A stretch of DNA of 64,000 bases from Gammaproteobacteria bacterium (GCA_013152545.1 JAADGF010000097.1:1-64000); one strand, 5' to 3'. Shown: positions 18,450 through 30,069, numbered from the stretch's first letter. Translations and numbers: made by a program. The notes: generated from the letters alone by a model not told the origin.

Positions 18450-19496
18450 ATGTCGCTTGGACCCGTAATGATAGACCTAGAAGGGCTGGAGATTAGTTCA
18501 GTGGAGCGGGAAATGTTACAGCATCCGTTGGTGGGTGGCGTTATATTGTTTACACGAAATTACGACTCACCCGAGCAAATTACTGAACTTATTGAAGCCA
18601 TACATAGAATCCGTACACCGCATTTATTGGTGGCAGTGGATCACGAGGGTGGGCGCGTTCAGCGTTTTCGTGAAGGCTTTACACGGCTCCCACCTGTAGG
18701 GAAATTAGCGTTACGTTATCAACAGGATAAAAAGGTGGCTAAAAAGCTGGCAGAGACTCTGGGTTGGTTAATGGCTGTCGAGTTACGTTCTGTGGGGGTG
18801 GATTTTAGCTTTGCCCCGGTACTTGATGTGGATAGAGGTATTAGTGACATCATTGGTGATCGCTCGTTTGGCAATGATTCTGAGACGGTGTCGAGCCTGG
18901 CTGTAGCCTACATACGCGGTATGCATAAAGCTGGTATGGTTGCTACGGGAAAGCATTTTCCCGGTCACGGAGCAATTAAGGCGGATTCACACATCGCCTG
19001 TCCTGTTGATGAACGTTCATTTGAAGATATTTATGCGGAAGACATTGTTCCCTTTGCGCGGGTGATTAATAACGGCTTGGCGGGCATTATGCCGGCGCAT
19101 GTTGTTTATTCCTCAGTGGATGTGTCTCCAGCTGGTTTTTCCAGTTTTTGGTTGAATCAGGTTTTACGTAATCAATTGGAATTTCAGGGTGTTATTTTTA
19201 GTGATGATCTAAGTATGGAAGGTGCCAAAGTCGCAGGTGATATTGTTGACAGGGCAAAAGCGGCATTAAAAGCCGGTTGTGACATGGTGTTGGTGTGTAA
19301 TGATCCTGGCTCAGCAAGAAGGGTGTTGGATAATCTTGGTGAATGCAACGACCCAATAGCACATGTACGGTTTGCCCGTATGCACGGGCGGCACTTTGTG
19401 AATCGGCAGCAATTATTGAAAGCCACTGAGTGGAAGCATGCCGTCGCTACTATTGAAGGTTTGTCGGCTGGTGATTCACTAGAACTGGGTAAGTAG
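18450..19496 (+). CDS. nagZ: Beta-N-acetylglucosaminidase NagZ (glycoside hydrolase family 3)
   Basis: Cytoplasmic enzyme of peptidoglycan recycling that removes GlcNAc from anhydromuropeptides; it also feeds AmpC induction in some species. Seen: VDHEGGRVQRF (substrate-binding loop), GKHFPGHGAIKADSH (His/Asp acid-base dyad loop) and the nucleophile aspartate in FSDDLSMEGA. The length of 348 residues is usual. AGGAG lies 9 bases before the ATG. Placement close to the hpt and methylthioinosine phosphorylase genes matches Pseudomonas-type genomes. Confidence 0.95.
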   Translation: MSLGPVMIDLEGLEISSVEREMLQHPLVGGVILFTRNYDSPEQITELIEAIHRIRTPHLLVAVDHEGGRVQRFREGFTRLPPVGKLALRYQQDKKVAKKLAETLGWLMAVELRSVGVDFSFAPVLDVDRGISDIIGDRSFGNDSETVSSLAVAYIRGMHKAGMVATGKHFPGHGAIKADSHIACPVDERSFEDIYAEDIVPFARVINNGLAGIMPAHVVYSSVDVSPAGFSSFWLNQVLRNQLEFQGVIFSDDLSMEGAKVAGDIVDRAKAALKAGCDMVLVCNDPGSARRVLDNLGECNDPIAHVRFARMHGRHFVNRQQLLKATEWKHAVATIEGLSAGDSLELGK

Positions 19497-19583
19497 GTGG
19501 CGTTTCGCCCGTTGCCGTAGTTGATGTTTTATCTGGTCTGACAGGCATCTAAATTACAATAAGGCCAGCAGTGAGGAGTTAAT

Positions 19584-20678
19584 GTGTCTGATTTCGAATT
19601 TTTGAATTTAAACAAAGAAAGTATCTGGATCGCGCAGATGTTTTTGGTTGTGTTTGGTGTGCTGGTTCTGGATTTTATTCAGCGTAAGATGACAAACCGC
19701 TTAGCGCGAAAATTTAAAAAGACTAAGAATTACTGGGATGATGCTTTTTTGCATTCCATTAAAAAACCCATTAGCTTAATTATATGGGTGTTGGGGCTTT
19801 CATTTGCTGCGCACATAGCTGGAGGTAAGACGGACTCTAGTTTGGTGGCGTACGTTGACCCCGTCAATGATGTGTTGATTATTGTTGCAATCACCTGGTT
19901 TTTAATCCGGTTCATTAAGCACGCGGAAGCAAATATTATCGAGAGCCGTGAAGCTCAAGGTGATCCCGTGGATATTACAACCATGGATGCAGTCGCTAAG
20001 TTGTTACGACTTTCGATCACGATTACTGCTGCATTGGTCACCCTACAGACGTTGGGTTTTAGTGTCTCTGGCGTGCTCGCTTTTGGCGGTGTTGGTGGTA
20101 TTGCTGTTGGTTTTGCAGCTCGGGATTTGCTGGCTAATTTTTTTGGTGGTCTAATGGTCTATCTTGATCGGCCGTTTTCGGTGGGGGACTGGATACGATC
20201 ACCAGATCGCAATATAGAAGGTACTGTGGAAAAAATAGGTTGGCGTCAGACAATGATTCGTACTTTTGATAAACGTCCGTTGTATGTCCCGAATGCTACA
20301 TTTACGAATGTAGCGGTAGAGAACCCTTCACGCATGACTCATCGGCGCATTTATGAAACGATTGGGGTTCGTTATGATGATGCGGATAAAATGGAGTCGA
20401 TTGTTAATAGCATCGAAAAAATGTTGCTGAATCACCCCGATATCGATAGCGCTCAGACGTTGATTGTGAATTTTAATAAATTTGCAGCTTCATCGTTGGA
20501 TTTTTTTGTTTATACCTTTACGCGTACAACGAACTGGGTAGAGTACCACGAGGTTAAACAGGATGTGCTATTGCGCATTTACAAAATTATTATCGAACAT
20601 AACGCTGAAGTCGCTTTCCCTACATCTACAGTGCATGTGCCCGAGGAAATACGAATCGAGCAACATGCGAATCTCTAA
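19584..20678 (+). CDS. MscS-family small-conductance mechanosensitive channel
   Basis: The protein opens under membrane tension to release solutes. Several N-terminal helices are followed by the pore-lining helix region GVLAFGGVGGIAVGFAARDL (about 168-187) and the MscS beta-domain signature FFGGLMVYLDRPFSVGDWI. The soluble C-terminal domain follows. Its 364 residues are longer than E. coli MscS (286), closer to YnaI/YbdG-like members. GTG at 19584 is chosen because GAGGAG lies 5 bases upstream. It follows nagZ by 87 bases on the same strand. Confidence 0.9.
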   Translation: MSDFEFLNLNKESIWIAQMFLVVFGVLVLDFIQRKMTNRLARKFKKTKNYWDDAFLHSIKKPISLIIWVLGLSFAAHIAGGKTDSSLVAYVDPVNDVLIIVAITWFLIRFIKHAEANIIESREAQGDPVDITTMDAVAKLLRLSITITAALVTLQTLGFSVSGVLAFGGVGGIAVGFAARDLLANFFGGLMVYLDRPFSVGDWIRSPDRNIEGTVEKIGWRQTMIRTFDKRPLYVPNATFTNVAVENPSRMTHRRIYETIGVRYDDADKMESIVNSIEKMLLNHPDIDSAQTLIVNFNKFAASSLDFFVYTFTRTTNWVEYHEVKQDVLLRIYKIIIEHNAEVAFPTSTVHVPEEIRIEQHANL

Positions 20679-21121
20679 TCTCATGATGGTTGCTGGCCAG
20701 ACTGTTGAAGTCATTAAGAACATCCCCGAGGCTTGGTAGAGGGCCAATTGTTTTCTATACTTAAGGTAGTTACTCCGTTTAGTATTTTAGCTTAAATTTA
20801 TCAGTTGAATCGTACCGATTCAACTGATGTGTTAGTTTTGAGTGTACAGTAACTGCTCAAATTGCCTTTGATGTGTTCGTGCTCGGTTTGTTCAAACAAA
20901 GGCAAAGCGTGGAATTTACCTGTTGTATGTTGTAAGTCAGCGTTATTGATATCGTTCCATGCAGCGAAGCTGAGGAGGTCGTTTTTTTTTGTTTTTTATA
21001 AAATATTTTGGCTAGAGGGTTTCCTACAGCCTCATTATCGGGTAAATACGATAAACTGAGTCAGGATGCTTCCTATCACTTGTTTTAATTATTGCGCTTG
21101 ATTTTATTGCAAAGAGGTCAA
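20679..21121. other. Intergenic region with one small palindrome
   Basis: No gene is supported. The only structure is the 27-base perfect palindrome at 20801-20827, listed separately. A short frame at 20862-21059 has no start signals and no recognisable product. Confidence 0.5.
20789..20837. repeat. Family C repeat, ends-only hairpin copy
   Basis: TCAGTTGAATCG (20801-20812) faces CGATTCAACTGA (20816-20827) with only TAC between. The flanks (TTAAATTTA on the left, TGTGTTAG on the right) match the two ends of the family C copy at 61447-61625. It looks like the same element with its whole interior deleted. No T-run follows, so a role as terminator is unlikely. Confidence 0.6.
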
Positions 21122-21490
21122 ATGGCAGACAAACTCCTTATTATTATGGTGAATACTGATCCTCGTAACGGTGCTGAGTTGGGTGCGCCTTTTTTTCAAG
21201 CGACCGTCGCTGCGGCCATGGAATATGAGGTGGAAATTATTTTAACTGGAAATTCCGGTCAATTGGCTAAAGCGGGTTTTGCGGAACATCTCTATATTAG
21301 GGAAGGTGTCAGTAAATCGATTTATGATATAATGAAGGACGCCCATTTGGCTGGGGTTAAGTTTAAGGTATGTACACCTACGATTGAGATGTGGGGCGAT
21401 GATCTAATTCCAGAAATCTCAGAGACAGTTGGTGGTGCTTATGTTATCAGTGAAGCCATGGATGAAAATACGGTCACGTTCACTTACTAA
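21122..21490 (+). CDS. DsrE/DsrF-like family protein
   Basis: A 122-residue soluble alpha/beta protein of the DsrE-like superfamily, whose members handle persulfide sulfur or act as small redox-linked proteins. Seen: the beta-strand start KLLIIMVNTDPRNGAELGAPF, then EVEIILTGNSGQLAKAGFAE and GVKFKVCTPTIEMWGDDLI with one conserved-looking cysteine. ATG at 21122 is chosen because AGAGG lies 6 bases upstream; the frame extends upstream to 21092 without a good start. No tus/dsr partners are nearby. Its exact function cannot be told. Confidence 0.75.
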   Translation: MADKLLIIMVNTDPRNGAELGAPFFQATVAAAMEYEVEIILTGNSGQLAKAGFAEHLYIREGVSKSIYDIMKDAHLAGVKFKVCTPTIEMWGDDLIPEISETVGGAYVISEAMDENTVTFTY

Positions 21491-21592
21491 AATAACTGAT
21501 TAAAAATCGCTTAAATTTAGTCGCAAGCGCTTATTCATCTTATTTATTTATCTTATTATACATCAGCCACTTGAATACACTACTGCCTGCCC

Positions 21593-22141
21593 ATGCCAAT
21601 TTCCGCTGAAGAAGCCAATGCTATTTTATCCAACGCAGACTGTTGTTACTCCAGGGAGCAGGTCACACAGGCTATTGATGGAATGGCGAAAAAAATAACT
21701 GAACAACTCAGCACATCAAACCCTCTATTATTGTGTGTCATGAATGGTGGTTTGATTATTACGGGTGATTTGTTGCTGAGGCTGGAGTTTCCTTTGCACT
21801 ATGATTACATACATGCCAGCCGCTATCGGGATAAAACCCGTGGTGGTACGCTTAACTGGATTGCAAAACCACAGCGTGCTGTTGAAAACCGTCATGTGCT
21901 TATTGTTGACGATATACTGGATGAGGGCATAACCCTGGCAGAAATTGCTGACTACTGCCTACAGGCGGGTGCGTGTACTGTGCGCACAGCAGTATTAGTG
22001 AACAAACTTCACGACCGCAAACACATGCGCAATGCAGATTATGTAGGATTAACTGTTGAGGATCGCTATGTGTTTGGTTATGGAATGGATTATAAAGGTT
22101 ACTTGCGTAATGTCCCCGGTATTTATGCAGTAAAAGAATGA
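21593..22141 (+). CDS. hpt: Hypoxanthine-guanine phosphoribosyltransferase
   Basis: Purine salvage enzyme that joins hypoxanthine or guanine to PRPP. The PRPP-binding motif is HVLIVDDILDEGITL (about residues 101-115), followed by the C-terminal base-binding part DYVGLTVEDRYVFGYGMDY. Its length of 182 residues is normal. The next gene, methylthioinosine phosphorylase, releases hypoxanthine, which this enzyme recycles; the two lie 40 bases apart on one strand. Confidence 0.92.
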   Translation: MPISAEEANAILSNADCCYSREQVTQAIDGMAKKITEQLSTSNPLLLCVMNGGLIITGDLLLRLEFPLHYDYIHASRYRDKTRGGTLNWIAKPQRAVENRHVLIVDDILDEGITLAEIADYCLQAGACTVRTAVLVNKLHDRKHMRNADYVGLTVEDRYVFGYGMDYKGYLRNVPGIYAVKE

Positions 22142-22181
22142 GTGTCAATATTAATTTTATGCGGTGTGCAGGAGTGTAGAT

Positions 22182-22922
22182 GTGACAGCATTAGCGATCA
22201 TTGGTGGTACTGGGTTAACCCAACTCGATATGTTGGCGATAAGCAATCGGGAAATAGTGCATACACCTTACGGGGAACCTTCTGGTCCTTTAACGCATGG
22301 AATTTTGAATGGTAGAAAAATAATGTTTCTACCCCGGCATGGTTATGGCCATACTATTCCGCCTCATAAAGTGAATTACCGTGCCAACATGTGGGCTTTA
22401 AAAGAGGCTGGCGCTGTTTGCATATTTGCAGTGGCCGCTGTAGGGGGTATTCGCGAAGATATGGATGCGGGACGAATTGTAGTGCCTGATCAGATTATTG
22501 ATTATACCTGGTCTCGTGTTAACACCTATTTTGAGGAAGGTTTACAGCAGGTGACGCACGTAGACTTTACTTACCCTTATAGTAAAACATTACGGGAAAC
22601 GTTAATTAAAGCAGCTTACGCAGCAAAGGTGAACATCGTTGACGGTGGCACTTACGGTGCAACGCAAGGGCCTCGATTAGAGACCGCGGCAGAAATTGAT
22701 CGTTTGGAGCGTGATGGATGCGACATTGTAGGGATGACCGGTATGCCTGAAGCTGCGCTGGCACGGGAATTACAACTCAATTATGCGACTTGTGCGGTTG
22801 TAGCGAATCGCGCTGCGGGTCGAGGTGAGGGCGAGATAACCATGAAGGATATTGAAGTACAGTTAGGTGAGGGGATGTCAAAGGTTGCAGCTGTATTGGA
22901 GCAACTGGTTAAATTAATATAG
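22182..22922 (+). CDS. S-methyl-5'-thioinosine phosphorylase (MTAP/PNP family)
   Basis: It splits methylthioinosine into hypoxanthine and methylthioribose-1-phosphate in methylthioadenosine salvage, a route described in Pseudomonas. Seen: the phosphate loop AIIGGTGLTQLD, LPRHGYGHTIPPHKVNYRAN, TYGATQGPRLETAAEIDRL and GMTGMPEAALARE. GTG at 22182 is chosen because AGGAG is 7 bases upstream; GTG at 22164 is less likely. The coupling to hpt favours thioinosine over thioadenosine as substrate. The stop codon TAG lies inside the end of a family A repeat element. Confidence 0.88.
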   Translation: MTALAIIGGTGLTQLDMLAISNREIVHTPYGEPSGPLTHGILNGRKIMFLPRHGYGHTIPPHKVNYRANMWALKEAGAVCIFAVAAVGGIREDMDAGRIVVPDQIIDYTWSRVNTYFEEGLQQVTHVDFTYPYSKTLRETLIKAAYAAKVNIVDGGTYGATQGPRLETAAEIDRLERDGCDIVGMTGMPEAALARELQLNYATCAVVANRAAGRGEGEITMKDIEVQLGEGMSKVAAVLEQLVKLI

Positions 22923-23118
22923 CCGTAGTAATTGAGATTTCGGCATTTATTGCAGGCTCTTTTCATTCCATGGCAACGTTGAAGTTTCTTGCAATAGCTC
23001 TACTCTATTACGCGTCATTTCGCCTTTCTTAAAGAAGTTACTTTTTCCTAAAAGCGCCTATTTTTGGTGGTGCCATAAAATGAATTAATAACTGAAACCT
23101 CAAACGCCACGGGTGTAT
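22918..23118. repeat. MITE-like element, family A, long copy (A3)
   Basis: The left end TATAGCCGTAGTAATTGAG and the right end CTCAAACGCCACGGGTGTA are imperfect inverted repeats matching the other family A copies. The interior shares a block around CCATGGCAACGTTGAAG and a block TTACGCGTCATTTCGCC with A2, and a further block CCTAAAAGCG with A4. It begins inside the stop codon of the phosphorylase gene and ends 33 bases before the csiV stop. Confidence 0.75.
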
Positions 23119-23150
23119 TTTCAGTCACAATGTTTAGCAGTGATTCAATG

Positions 23151-24236
23151 TCAAGGATTAGGTTGTTTGGTTGTAAAGGCTTGTGCCGCCGGATCGAAGT
23201 CTACTTCTTCTTTTTTTGGTAACTCATAAGGAACCACACGTGCGATTATGCCATAAAGCGGGTGGTCATAATAATGGGTTTCTTTACTACGCAAACGTCG
23301 TGTTTCATAAATATGAAAATTTTGCAGGGCCTGTCTTCGTTGTATATAGGTTTGTGGTTCCTGTTGACCGCTGATTTGTCCAACGCTCAATTGATTGCCT
23401 GGGTTTGAAAAACCGAGATTAGGGATTGATGCTTCAGGCTCTACAATAATGGTTTCCTCTTTTAATACTTGGACACGGTAATTCAGGTCCACTTCCAAAT
23501 GTAAGTAACGGGAAACGCTAAGTTTTAGTGTGCCGGATAATTTTTGAAAAGACGCCCCGACCAACGTGTCGCCTGGGGTTGCCGGGAATAATCGGCCATA
23601 CTGGCTGGAATCGTAAGGAAATGATCCAACAGCTACAGAAGAAAACCGACCGTCGCCCGCTGATGGGGTTTGCATTACTGCTTGTTGACTACTGATATCA
23701 CTAATGGCTGGTTTTTCAATACCGTCAAAAATATAGACAGGCGTTGAGGATTTCGGGCCCACTGTGGGTTGACGCCAAGCAATATGTAATAATGGCTGGT
23801 AACTCCTTGAGCGCTGTAGTTTTTTGGTAATAGAACTCAGCTGTAATTGTGATGCGGGAAGCAACTCATAGGGGACAGGCATATTATTACCATCAGCAGC
23901 GTTAAAGTCTGGTAATTGATCGGTTTTTGATGTTGATTGGCGGAAAGCTTTATTTGTCGTTGGGTTAAGATAAGTATCATCTGGATGTCGAAGTGTGATG
24001 ATCTGGCGGTATTTAAGTTTGCTGGTGTCTGGCCAGGTTTCCGATGCCAAGCCGACTTGTTCCAAATTTGCAAATATAATTACCTCTACTTGATACCAAG
24101 GTGTTTCCTGCTCATTTTTATTAGCAGCTAATGTGGCTGTGCTTGGCAAAATTAATGCCAACATTACTGGCATGACCGAAAAAATAGCTGGAAAAGCTGG
24201 CATATGTCGAGATATATTGTTCAATTGATGACCCAT
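23151..24236 (-). CDS. csiV: CsiV-like periplasmic protein
   Basis: CsiV is a periplasmic peptidoglycan-associated protein needed in Vibrio for cell-wall synthesis by PBP1A. Seen: a signal peptide (to about residue 38, ending TLAA), then the family opening WYQVEVIIFANLEQVG and later GTLKLSVSRYLHLEVDLNYR and RRLRSKETHYYDHPLYGI. The length of 361 residues is usual. The Pseudomonas genome order places this gene near mfd and the methylthioinosine phosphorylase, as here. ATG at 24236 or an internal ATG at 24203 are both possible starts. Confidence 0.8.
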   Translation of the reverse strand: MGHQLNNISRHMPAFPAIFSVMPVMLALILPSTATLAANKNEQETPWYQVEVIIFANLEQVGLASETWPDTSKLKYRQIITLRHPDDTYLNPTTNKAFRQSTSKTDQLPDFNAADGNNMPVPYELLPASQLQLSSITKKLQRSRSYQPLLHIAWRQPTVGPKSSTPVYIFDGIEKPAISDISSQQAVMQTPSAGDGRFSSVAVGSFPYDSSQYGRLFPATPGDTLVGASFQKLSGTLKLSVSRYLHLEVDLNYRVQVLKEETIIVEPEASIPNLGFSNPGNQLSVGQISGQQEPQTYIQRRQALQNFHIYETRRLRSKETHYYDHPLYGIIARVVPYELPKKEEVDFDPAAQAFTTKQPNP

Positions 24237-24315
24237 TCGATTTAATCAGGTAAACCTGTAGTATATAACATTAAGTGTATAACATTGTTTTTCGATGAAT
24301 ATAGAGAGCTATTAA

Positions 24316-24846
24316 ATGGCCGTAAGAAAAGTGCTGCGCATGGGACACCCCATTCTACTGGAACCATCTGCTAATGTTAACGAGTTTAACACAACTGACG
24401 TGGACAATTTAATTCAGGATTTGTTTGATACGATGCATGCAGAAGAGGGTATCGGCATTGCTGCACCCCAGATAGGTGTGTTAAAGCGTATCGTTATTTT
24501 CGGTGTTGAGGCGCAAAATCGTCGTTACCCCAACAATCGAGAGGCGATTCCCTTGACGGTATTAATTAATCCGGTTATTGAGGTGCTAAGTGATGAAATG
24601 GAAGCGGATTGGGAGGGGTGTCTTAGTGTGCCAGGAATGCGGGGCATGGTGAAACGGTATCAGCATATTCGGTATCGAGGTTATGATCCAAAAGGTAATG
24701 CGATTGAACGCGAGGTAACTGGTTTTCATGCGCGTGTCGTACAGCATGAGTGTGATCATTTGAATGGCATCTTATATCCTCAACGTATCGATAACATGCT
24801 TCAATTTGGTTTCAAAGAGGAACTTGCTGGTGCAATGGTTTGTTAA
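24316..24846 (+). CDS. def: Peptide deformylase
   Basis: Removes the formyl group from new proteins using Fe2+. All three motifs are intact: GIGIAAPQ at 45-52, EGCLS at 100-104 (metal-binding Cys102) and HECDH at 144-148. The length of 176 residues is normal. The gene is alone, not next to fmt, so it is probably a second, chromosomally scattered deformylase; whether another copy exists cannot be seen here. Confidence 0.93.
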   Translation: MAVRKVLRMGHPILLEPSANVNEFNTTDVDNLIQDLFDTMHAEEGIGIAAPQIGVLKRIVIFGVEAQNRRYPNNREAIPLTVLINPVIEVLSDEMEADWEGCLSVPGMRGMVKRYQHIRYRGYDPKGNAIEREVTGFHARVVQHECDHLNGILYPQRIDNMLQFGFKEELAGAMVC

Positions 24847-25034
24847 TATGTAACGACTCAGTCTACCATTGCTAATCCAGTATCGGTGTCAAAAGTGCTT
24901 ACTTAATCGTACGCAACTAAAATGCTGCATTATTTTTTTATTCTCGAACAAACCAAACGTAATTAGAGTTGTTGCAACGAAAATAAAATATATTGAGCAG
25001 TCAAGCTGCGCATGATATTTTACGTTTTAAGTGA

Positions 25035-27092
<2,058 letters not shown>

Positions 27093-27108
27093 TTACGTTA
27101 TTAATACC

Positions 27109-27495
27109 ATGACAGCAACTCTTTTAGCAGAGCTGGTTTTATTGCTGCATTTGCTGTTTATTCTGTTTGCAATTTTTGGTGGCCTGTTGATTCTTTACAA
27201 ACGATGGTGGGCTTGGTGGCACCTCCCTTGTGTATTGTGGGCGTCTGCGGTTAATTTGGCTGGATGGGTTTGTCCCTTGACGTCGTTGGAAAATTGGTTG
27301 CGTTCAATAGCTGGACAAACAGCGGGTTATGAAGGAGGCTTTATTGCCCATTATATTGCACCGCTGGTTTACCCTGCGGGTATGACACAAGCGTTGGCAC
27401 TAATGGCAGGCGTGGGTGTCATTGTTTGGAATATTTTGGTTTATGGCGTGTTAGTCTATCGATTGATCGCAAATTCGTCAGTTGAACGCTTATAA
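27109..27495 (+). CDS. DUF2784 family inner-membrane protein
   Basis: A 128-residue protein with about four membrane helices and the DUF2784 pattern: FGGLLILYKRWWAWWHLPCV, NLAGWVCPLTSLENWLR and GGFIAHYIAPLVYP. Function is unknown in the family. It sits 16 bases after ligA and could share its transcript. A similar tail to ligA occurs in other gammaproteobacteria, but I infer no role in DNA repair. Confidence 0.8.
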   Translation: MTATLLAELVLLLHLLFILFAIFGGLLILYKRWWAWWHLPCVLWASAVNLAGWVCPLTSLENWLRSIAGQTAGYEGGFIAHYIAPLVYPAGMTQALALMAGVGVIVWNILVYGVLVYRLIANSSVERL

Positions 27496-27560
27496 GTAGC
27501 ACTAAGTTTTTGAAACAATTGAAATATTGTATTGTTATCCGTTTCATTTATAAGGGTTGG

Positions 27561-27593
27561 TATATACTTAAATCTCAAACGCTATGAGTATAT
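27561..27593. repeat. Family A repeat, right-end fragment (A5)
   Basis: About 33 bases (ACTTAAATCTCAAACGCTAT and flank) match the right terminus of family A elements. No left end is found. The fragment overlaps the last codons and the stop of the neighbouring monooxygenase gene on the other strand. Confidence 0.5.
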
Positions 27594-27890
27594 TACAACA
27601 TTAAAACCCTCAAATTGAGGTGGCCCCAAATAAATATCTTTTGCACTACCAGCGTTGGCGTGTGCCTTTCTGAATGCTTCAGATTTAGTCCAGTCGACAA
27701 ACATGTCTTCCGATGTCCATACGGAATGAGAGGCAAATAAAGTACACTCTTCGTTAGTTTGCCCTTGTAGTAAGTGAAATTCTTTGAAACCGGGGACTGA
27801 TTCCAGGTGGGTATCGCGATTTTTCCATATATTGATAAAGTCCTGCTCACGACCCAAGGCAATACGAAAGCGATTCATAGCAATATACAT
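27582..27890 (-). CDS. Antibiotic biosynthesis monooxygenase (ABM) domain protein, HmoA/IsdG-like
   Basis: A 102-residue dimeric alpha-beta barrel of the ABM fold. Seen: YIAMNRFRIALGREQDFINI, WKNRDTHLESVPGFKEFHLL and FVDWTKSEAFRKAHANAG. This layout resembles haem-degrading or small quinol monooxygenases, often iron- or stress-linked; substrate cannot be read. The last residues and the TAG stop come from a fragment of a family A repeat end, so the original C-terminus may have been altered. Confidence 0.78.
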   Translation of the reverse strand: MYIAMNRFRIALGREQDFINIWKNRDTHLESVPGFKEFHLLQGQTNEECTLFASHSVWTSEDMFVDWTKSEAFRKAHANAGSAKDIYLGPPQFEGFNVVIYS

Positions 27891-28157
27891 TGATTTTTCC
27901 TTTTCCTGTTTTTTTGGTGATTCTGATTTTGCTGATGTTTAGGATTATAGCCCACTTTATGAGTTGTTATACCTCTAAAAACCATTAATTAATCGCTAGT
28001 GTTGGGCGCTGAATGTTTTTTAGTAAATTTAATATGCTGTTTTATTAACCATTGTTGATGATTTATTGCCAATGGGTTATTGGTCTATTGTGATAAAGCT
28101 GTGATGTTTATTTGTCAGTCTGATGTTTTAACAGATTATGGCATTGCAGCTTTGACT

Positions 28158-29495
28158 ATGCGTATACACAGATTATTTTTCTCAGGCATTATTATTTTAA
28201 TAATGTTTGCATGGCCCTTGTTGGTGTCTGGGCAAATGTTGGCGGTGTCAGCCGATGCAGCTGAAGGTCAGCTTGTAGGGCACATTGTTATTCAGGGCTT
28301 GGAGCGTACCAACTCCGTTGTTGTAGAGCGGGAGTTGCTGATTAGCAGCGGTAAACCGCTTGAGCTACAGGCATTGCAGGAAAGTGTTCAGCGACTGAAA
28401 AATCTTCGTATTTTTAATGTTGTCAATGCCCGATTGGTGAGGAACCCCAAAGCGGCTGATGGGGAAATCATCGTTATATTTGAGCTACAGGAAGTTTGGA
28501 CTACTGTTCCAATTTTGAAAATTAATCAAGGTGGGGATACCACTTATGTGGTTGCAGGTGTTTTTGATATAAATATTGGGGGTAATTATGTTGAAGCGGG
28601 GGCGCAGTACGAAAGCTGGAATGGTGAGCCTGGCGGGGTGATTTGGTTTCGAGATCCTTACTTTATGAATAGTCGCTTCCGATTGGGAGGTGATATTTGG
28701 GCTGTGAAACGTCCAAGAGATTTATACGAAGCCGATGGCTCCGAGCAAGGGCGTTTTGTATTATATCGTCGTCGAGCTAATCTTTTTTTTGATCGTGAAT
28801 TATCAAATCAATTAACCTTGGGGTTGGGGTTGGCGTTTAATAAGGATTCTTTTTTAAATTCTGAATTGACGAGTGGTCGTTTAAGTGATGCGACTGTTCT
28901 TCAACTACAAGACAAGGGCGCGTCGCGGTCTGTACTCGCCCGGGCATTTTTCAGAGTAGGGCGTCTTGATTATGACAATTACCTATTACGCGGTGCGGTG
29001 TCTGAGTTAACACTTGCTCAGGCTGTACCTGCTTTGGGTTCTGACGATGAATTCTATCGTGCTGAATGGGATAGCCAAGCATTTTGGCGTTTATCGCATG
29101 AGGCTAATCTGGCAGCACGATTACGACTTGGGGCAAGCAATAGTGATGATTTACAACATTTGTTTTATGTTGGTGGGTTTGAGCATGTTCGGGGTTATCT
29201 GGATGGTCAGTTACGGGGTAGCCGCTATTGGCAGGCAAATCTGGAATACCGAATTGCAGGTTTTAAGCGGCCTTGGGTCGTGTTACAGTCTACTGTGTTT
29301 TTCGATATGGCTCAGGTGAATAGCACAACCAGTGATACAGGCGTCGGCAGTGGTGACACTTTTTATAGCACAGGGGTGGGTTTTCGGATTATTTCGCCTA
29401 AAATCCACCGGTTCATCGGGCGTTTCGATTTTGCATTGAACACCAGTCACCCTGCAACCAGCCGGTTTTCCTTCGGTGTGCAACAGTTTTTTTAG
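28158..29495 (+). CDS. Omp85/BamA-type outer-membrane protein with one POTRA domain
   Basis: The signal peptide (residues 1 to about 30) is followed by one POTRA-like domain (about 38-115; LVGHIVIQGLERTNSVVVERELLISSGKPL, split here by family convention). A 16-strand-type surface-antigen barrel follows, with the signature HLFYVGGFEHVRGY (L6 loop VRGY) and a final phenylalanine (SFGVQQFF). BamA and TamA have five and three POTRAs, so this short form is neither. It may insert or transport a specific protein or lipid. ATG at 28158 is chosen because the signal peptide starts there; the open frame to 28080 adds an unlikely N-terminus. Confidence 0.8.
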   Translation: MRIHRLFFSGIIILIMFAWPLLVSGQMLAVSADAAEGQLVGHIVIQGLERTNSVVVERELLISSGKPLELQALQESVQRLKNLRIFNVVNARLVRNPKAADGEIIVIFELQEVWTTVPILKINQGGDTTYVVAGVFDINIGGNYVEAGAQYESWNGEPGGVIWFRDPYFMNSRFRLGGDIWAVKRPRDLYEADGSEQGRFVLYRRRANLFFDRELSNQLTLGLGLAFNKDSFLNSELTSGRLSDATVLQLQDKGASRSVLARAFFRVGRLDYDNYLLRGAVSELTLAQAVPALGSDDEFYRAEWDSQAFWRLSHEANLAARLRLGASNSDDLQHLFYVGGFEHVRGYLDGQLRGSRYWQANLEYRIAGFKRPWVVLQSTVFFDMAQVNSTTSDTGVGSGDTFYSTGVGFRIISPKIHRFIGRFDFALNTSHPATSRFSFGVQQFF

Positions 29496-29532
29496 TGATT
29501 TCAGTGTAAAGTGCTTCGTTTAAAATGAAGCT

Positions 29533-30069
29533 TTATAATAATGGTCGAATGAGGGACTCTGTGTTTTGCCGTGTCATTTCACCACTTTGTGCATGTACGA
29601 TAGTGCCTTGGCGGTTAATGATGACTGTATAGGGTAGTGCCCCGAAACGATTTCCGTACTGTTTAGCGACTTCAATAGCACTTTCAGCGCCAACCAGCGT
29701 GGGGTAGTTAACACCATACGTGTCGACAAAATCTTGCACTTTTTCAGGTTCATCGATTGCAACGCCTACAAATTGTAGACCTTGGGCGCCATATTGTTCT
29801 TGCATTTCGATGAACATCGGTGTTTCTTTACGGCAAGGTGGACACCAAGTTGCCCAAAAATTTAACACGCGTACTTTTCCAGCCCATTCATTGAATTGGT
29901 GAGTGGTGCCTTCCAGGTCAGGTAATTCAAAATTGGCGGCTTGGGTGTTAAACGTTATCTCTGCGGCCTGCTGGATTTCATCCTGATTGGAAACCAATTT
30001 GACAATTTCGTTCCCTCCCCATATTCCGCCAATAAATATAGCGAGATACACAAAATATTGTCGTTTCAT
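29533..30069 (-). CDS. TlpA/ResA-like periplasmic thioredoxin
   Basis: Membrane-anchored thioredoxin-fold protein. An N-terminal anchor helix (residues 5-20) precedes the fold with the active site C76-P-P-C79 in FWATWCPPCRKETP and the cis-proline region GALPYTVIINRQGTIVHAQSG. Such proteins reduce apocytochrome c haem sites or other periplasmic disulfides. The dsbD gene 250 bases away on the same strand encodes the membrane protein that would recharge it. This may matter for the multi-haem cytochromes encoded further on. Confidence 0.88.
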   Translation of the reverse strand: MKRQYFVYLAIFIGGIWGGNEIVKLVSNQDEIQQAAEITFNTQAANFELPDLEGTTHQFNEWAGKVRVLNFWATWCPPCRKETPMFIEMQEQYGAQGLQFVGVAIDEPEKVQDFVDTYGVNYPTLVGAESAIEVAKQYGNRFGALPYTVIINRQGTIVHAQSGEMTRQNTESLIRPLL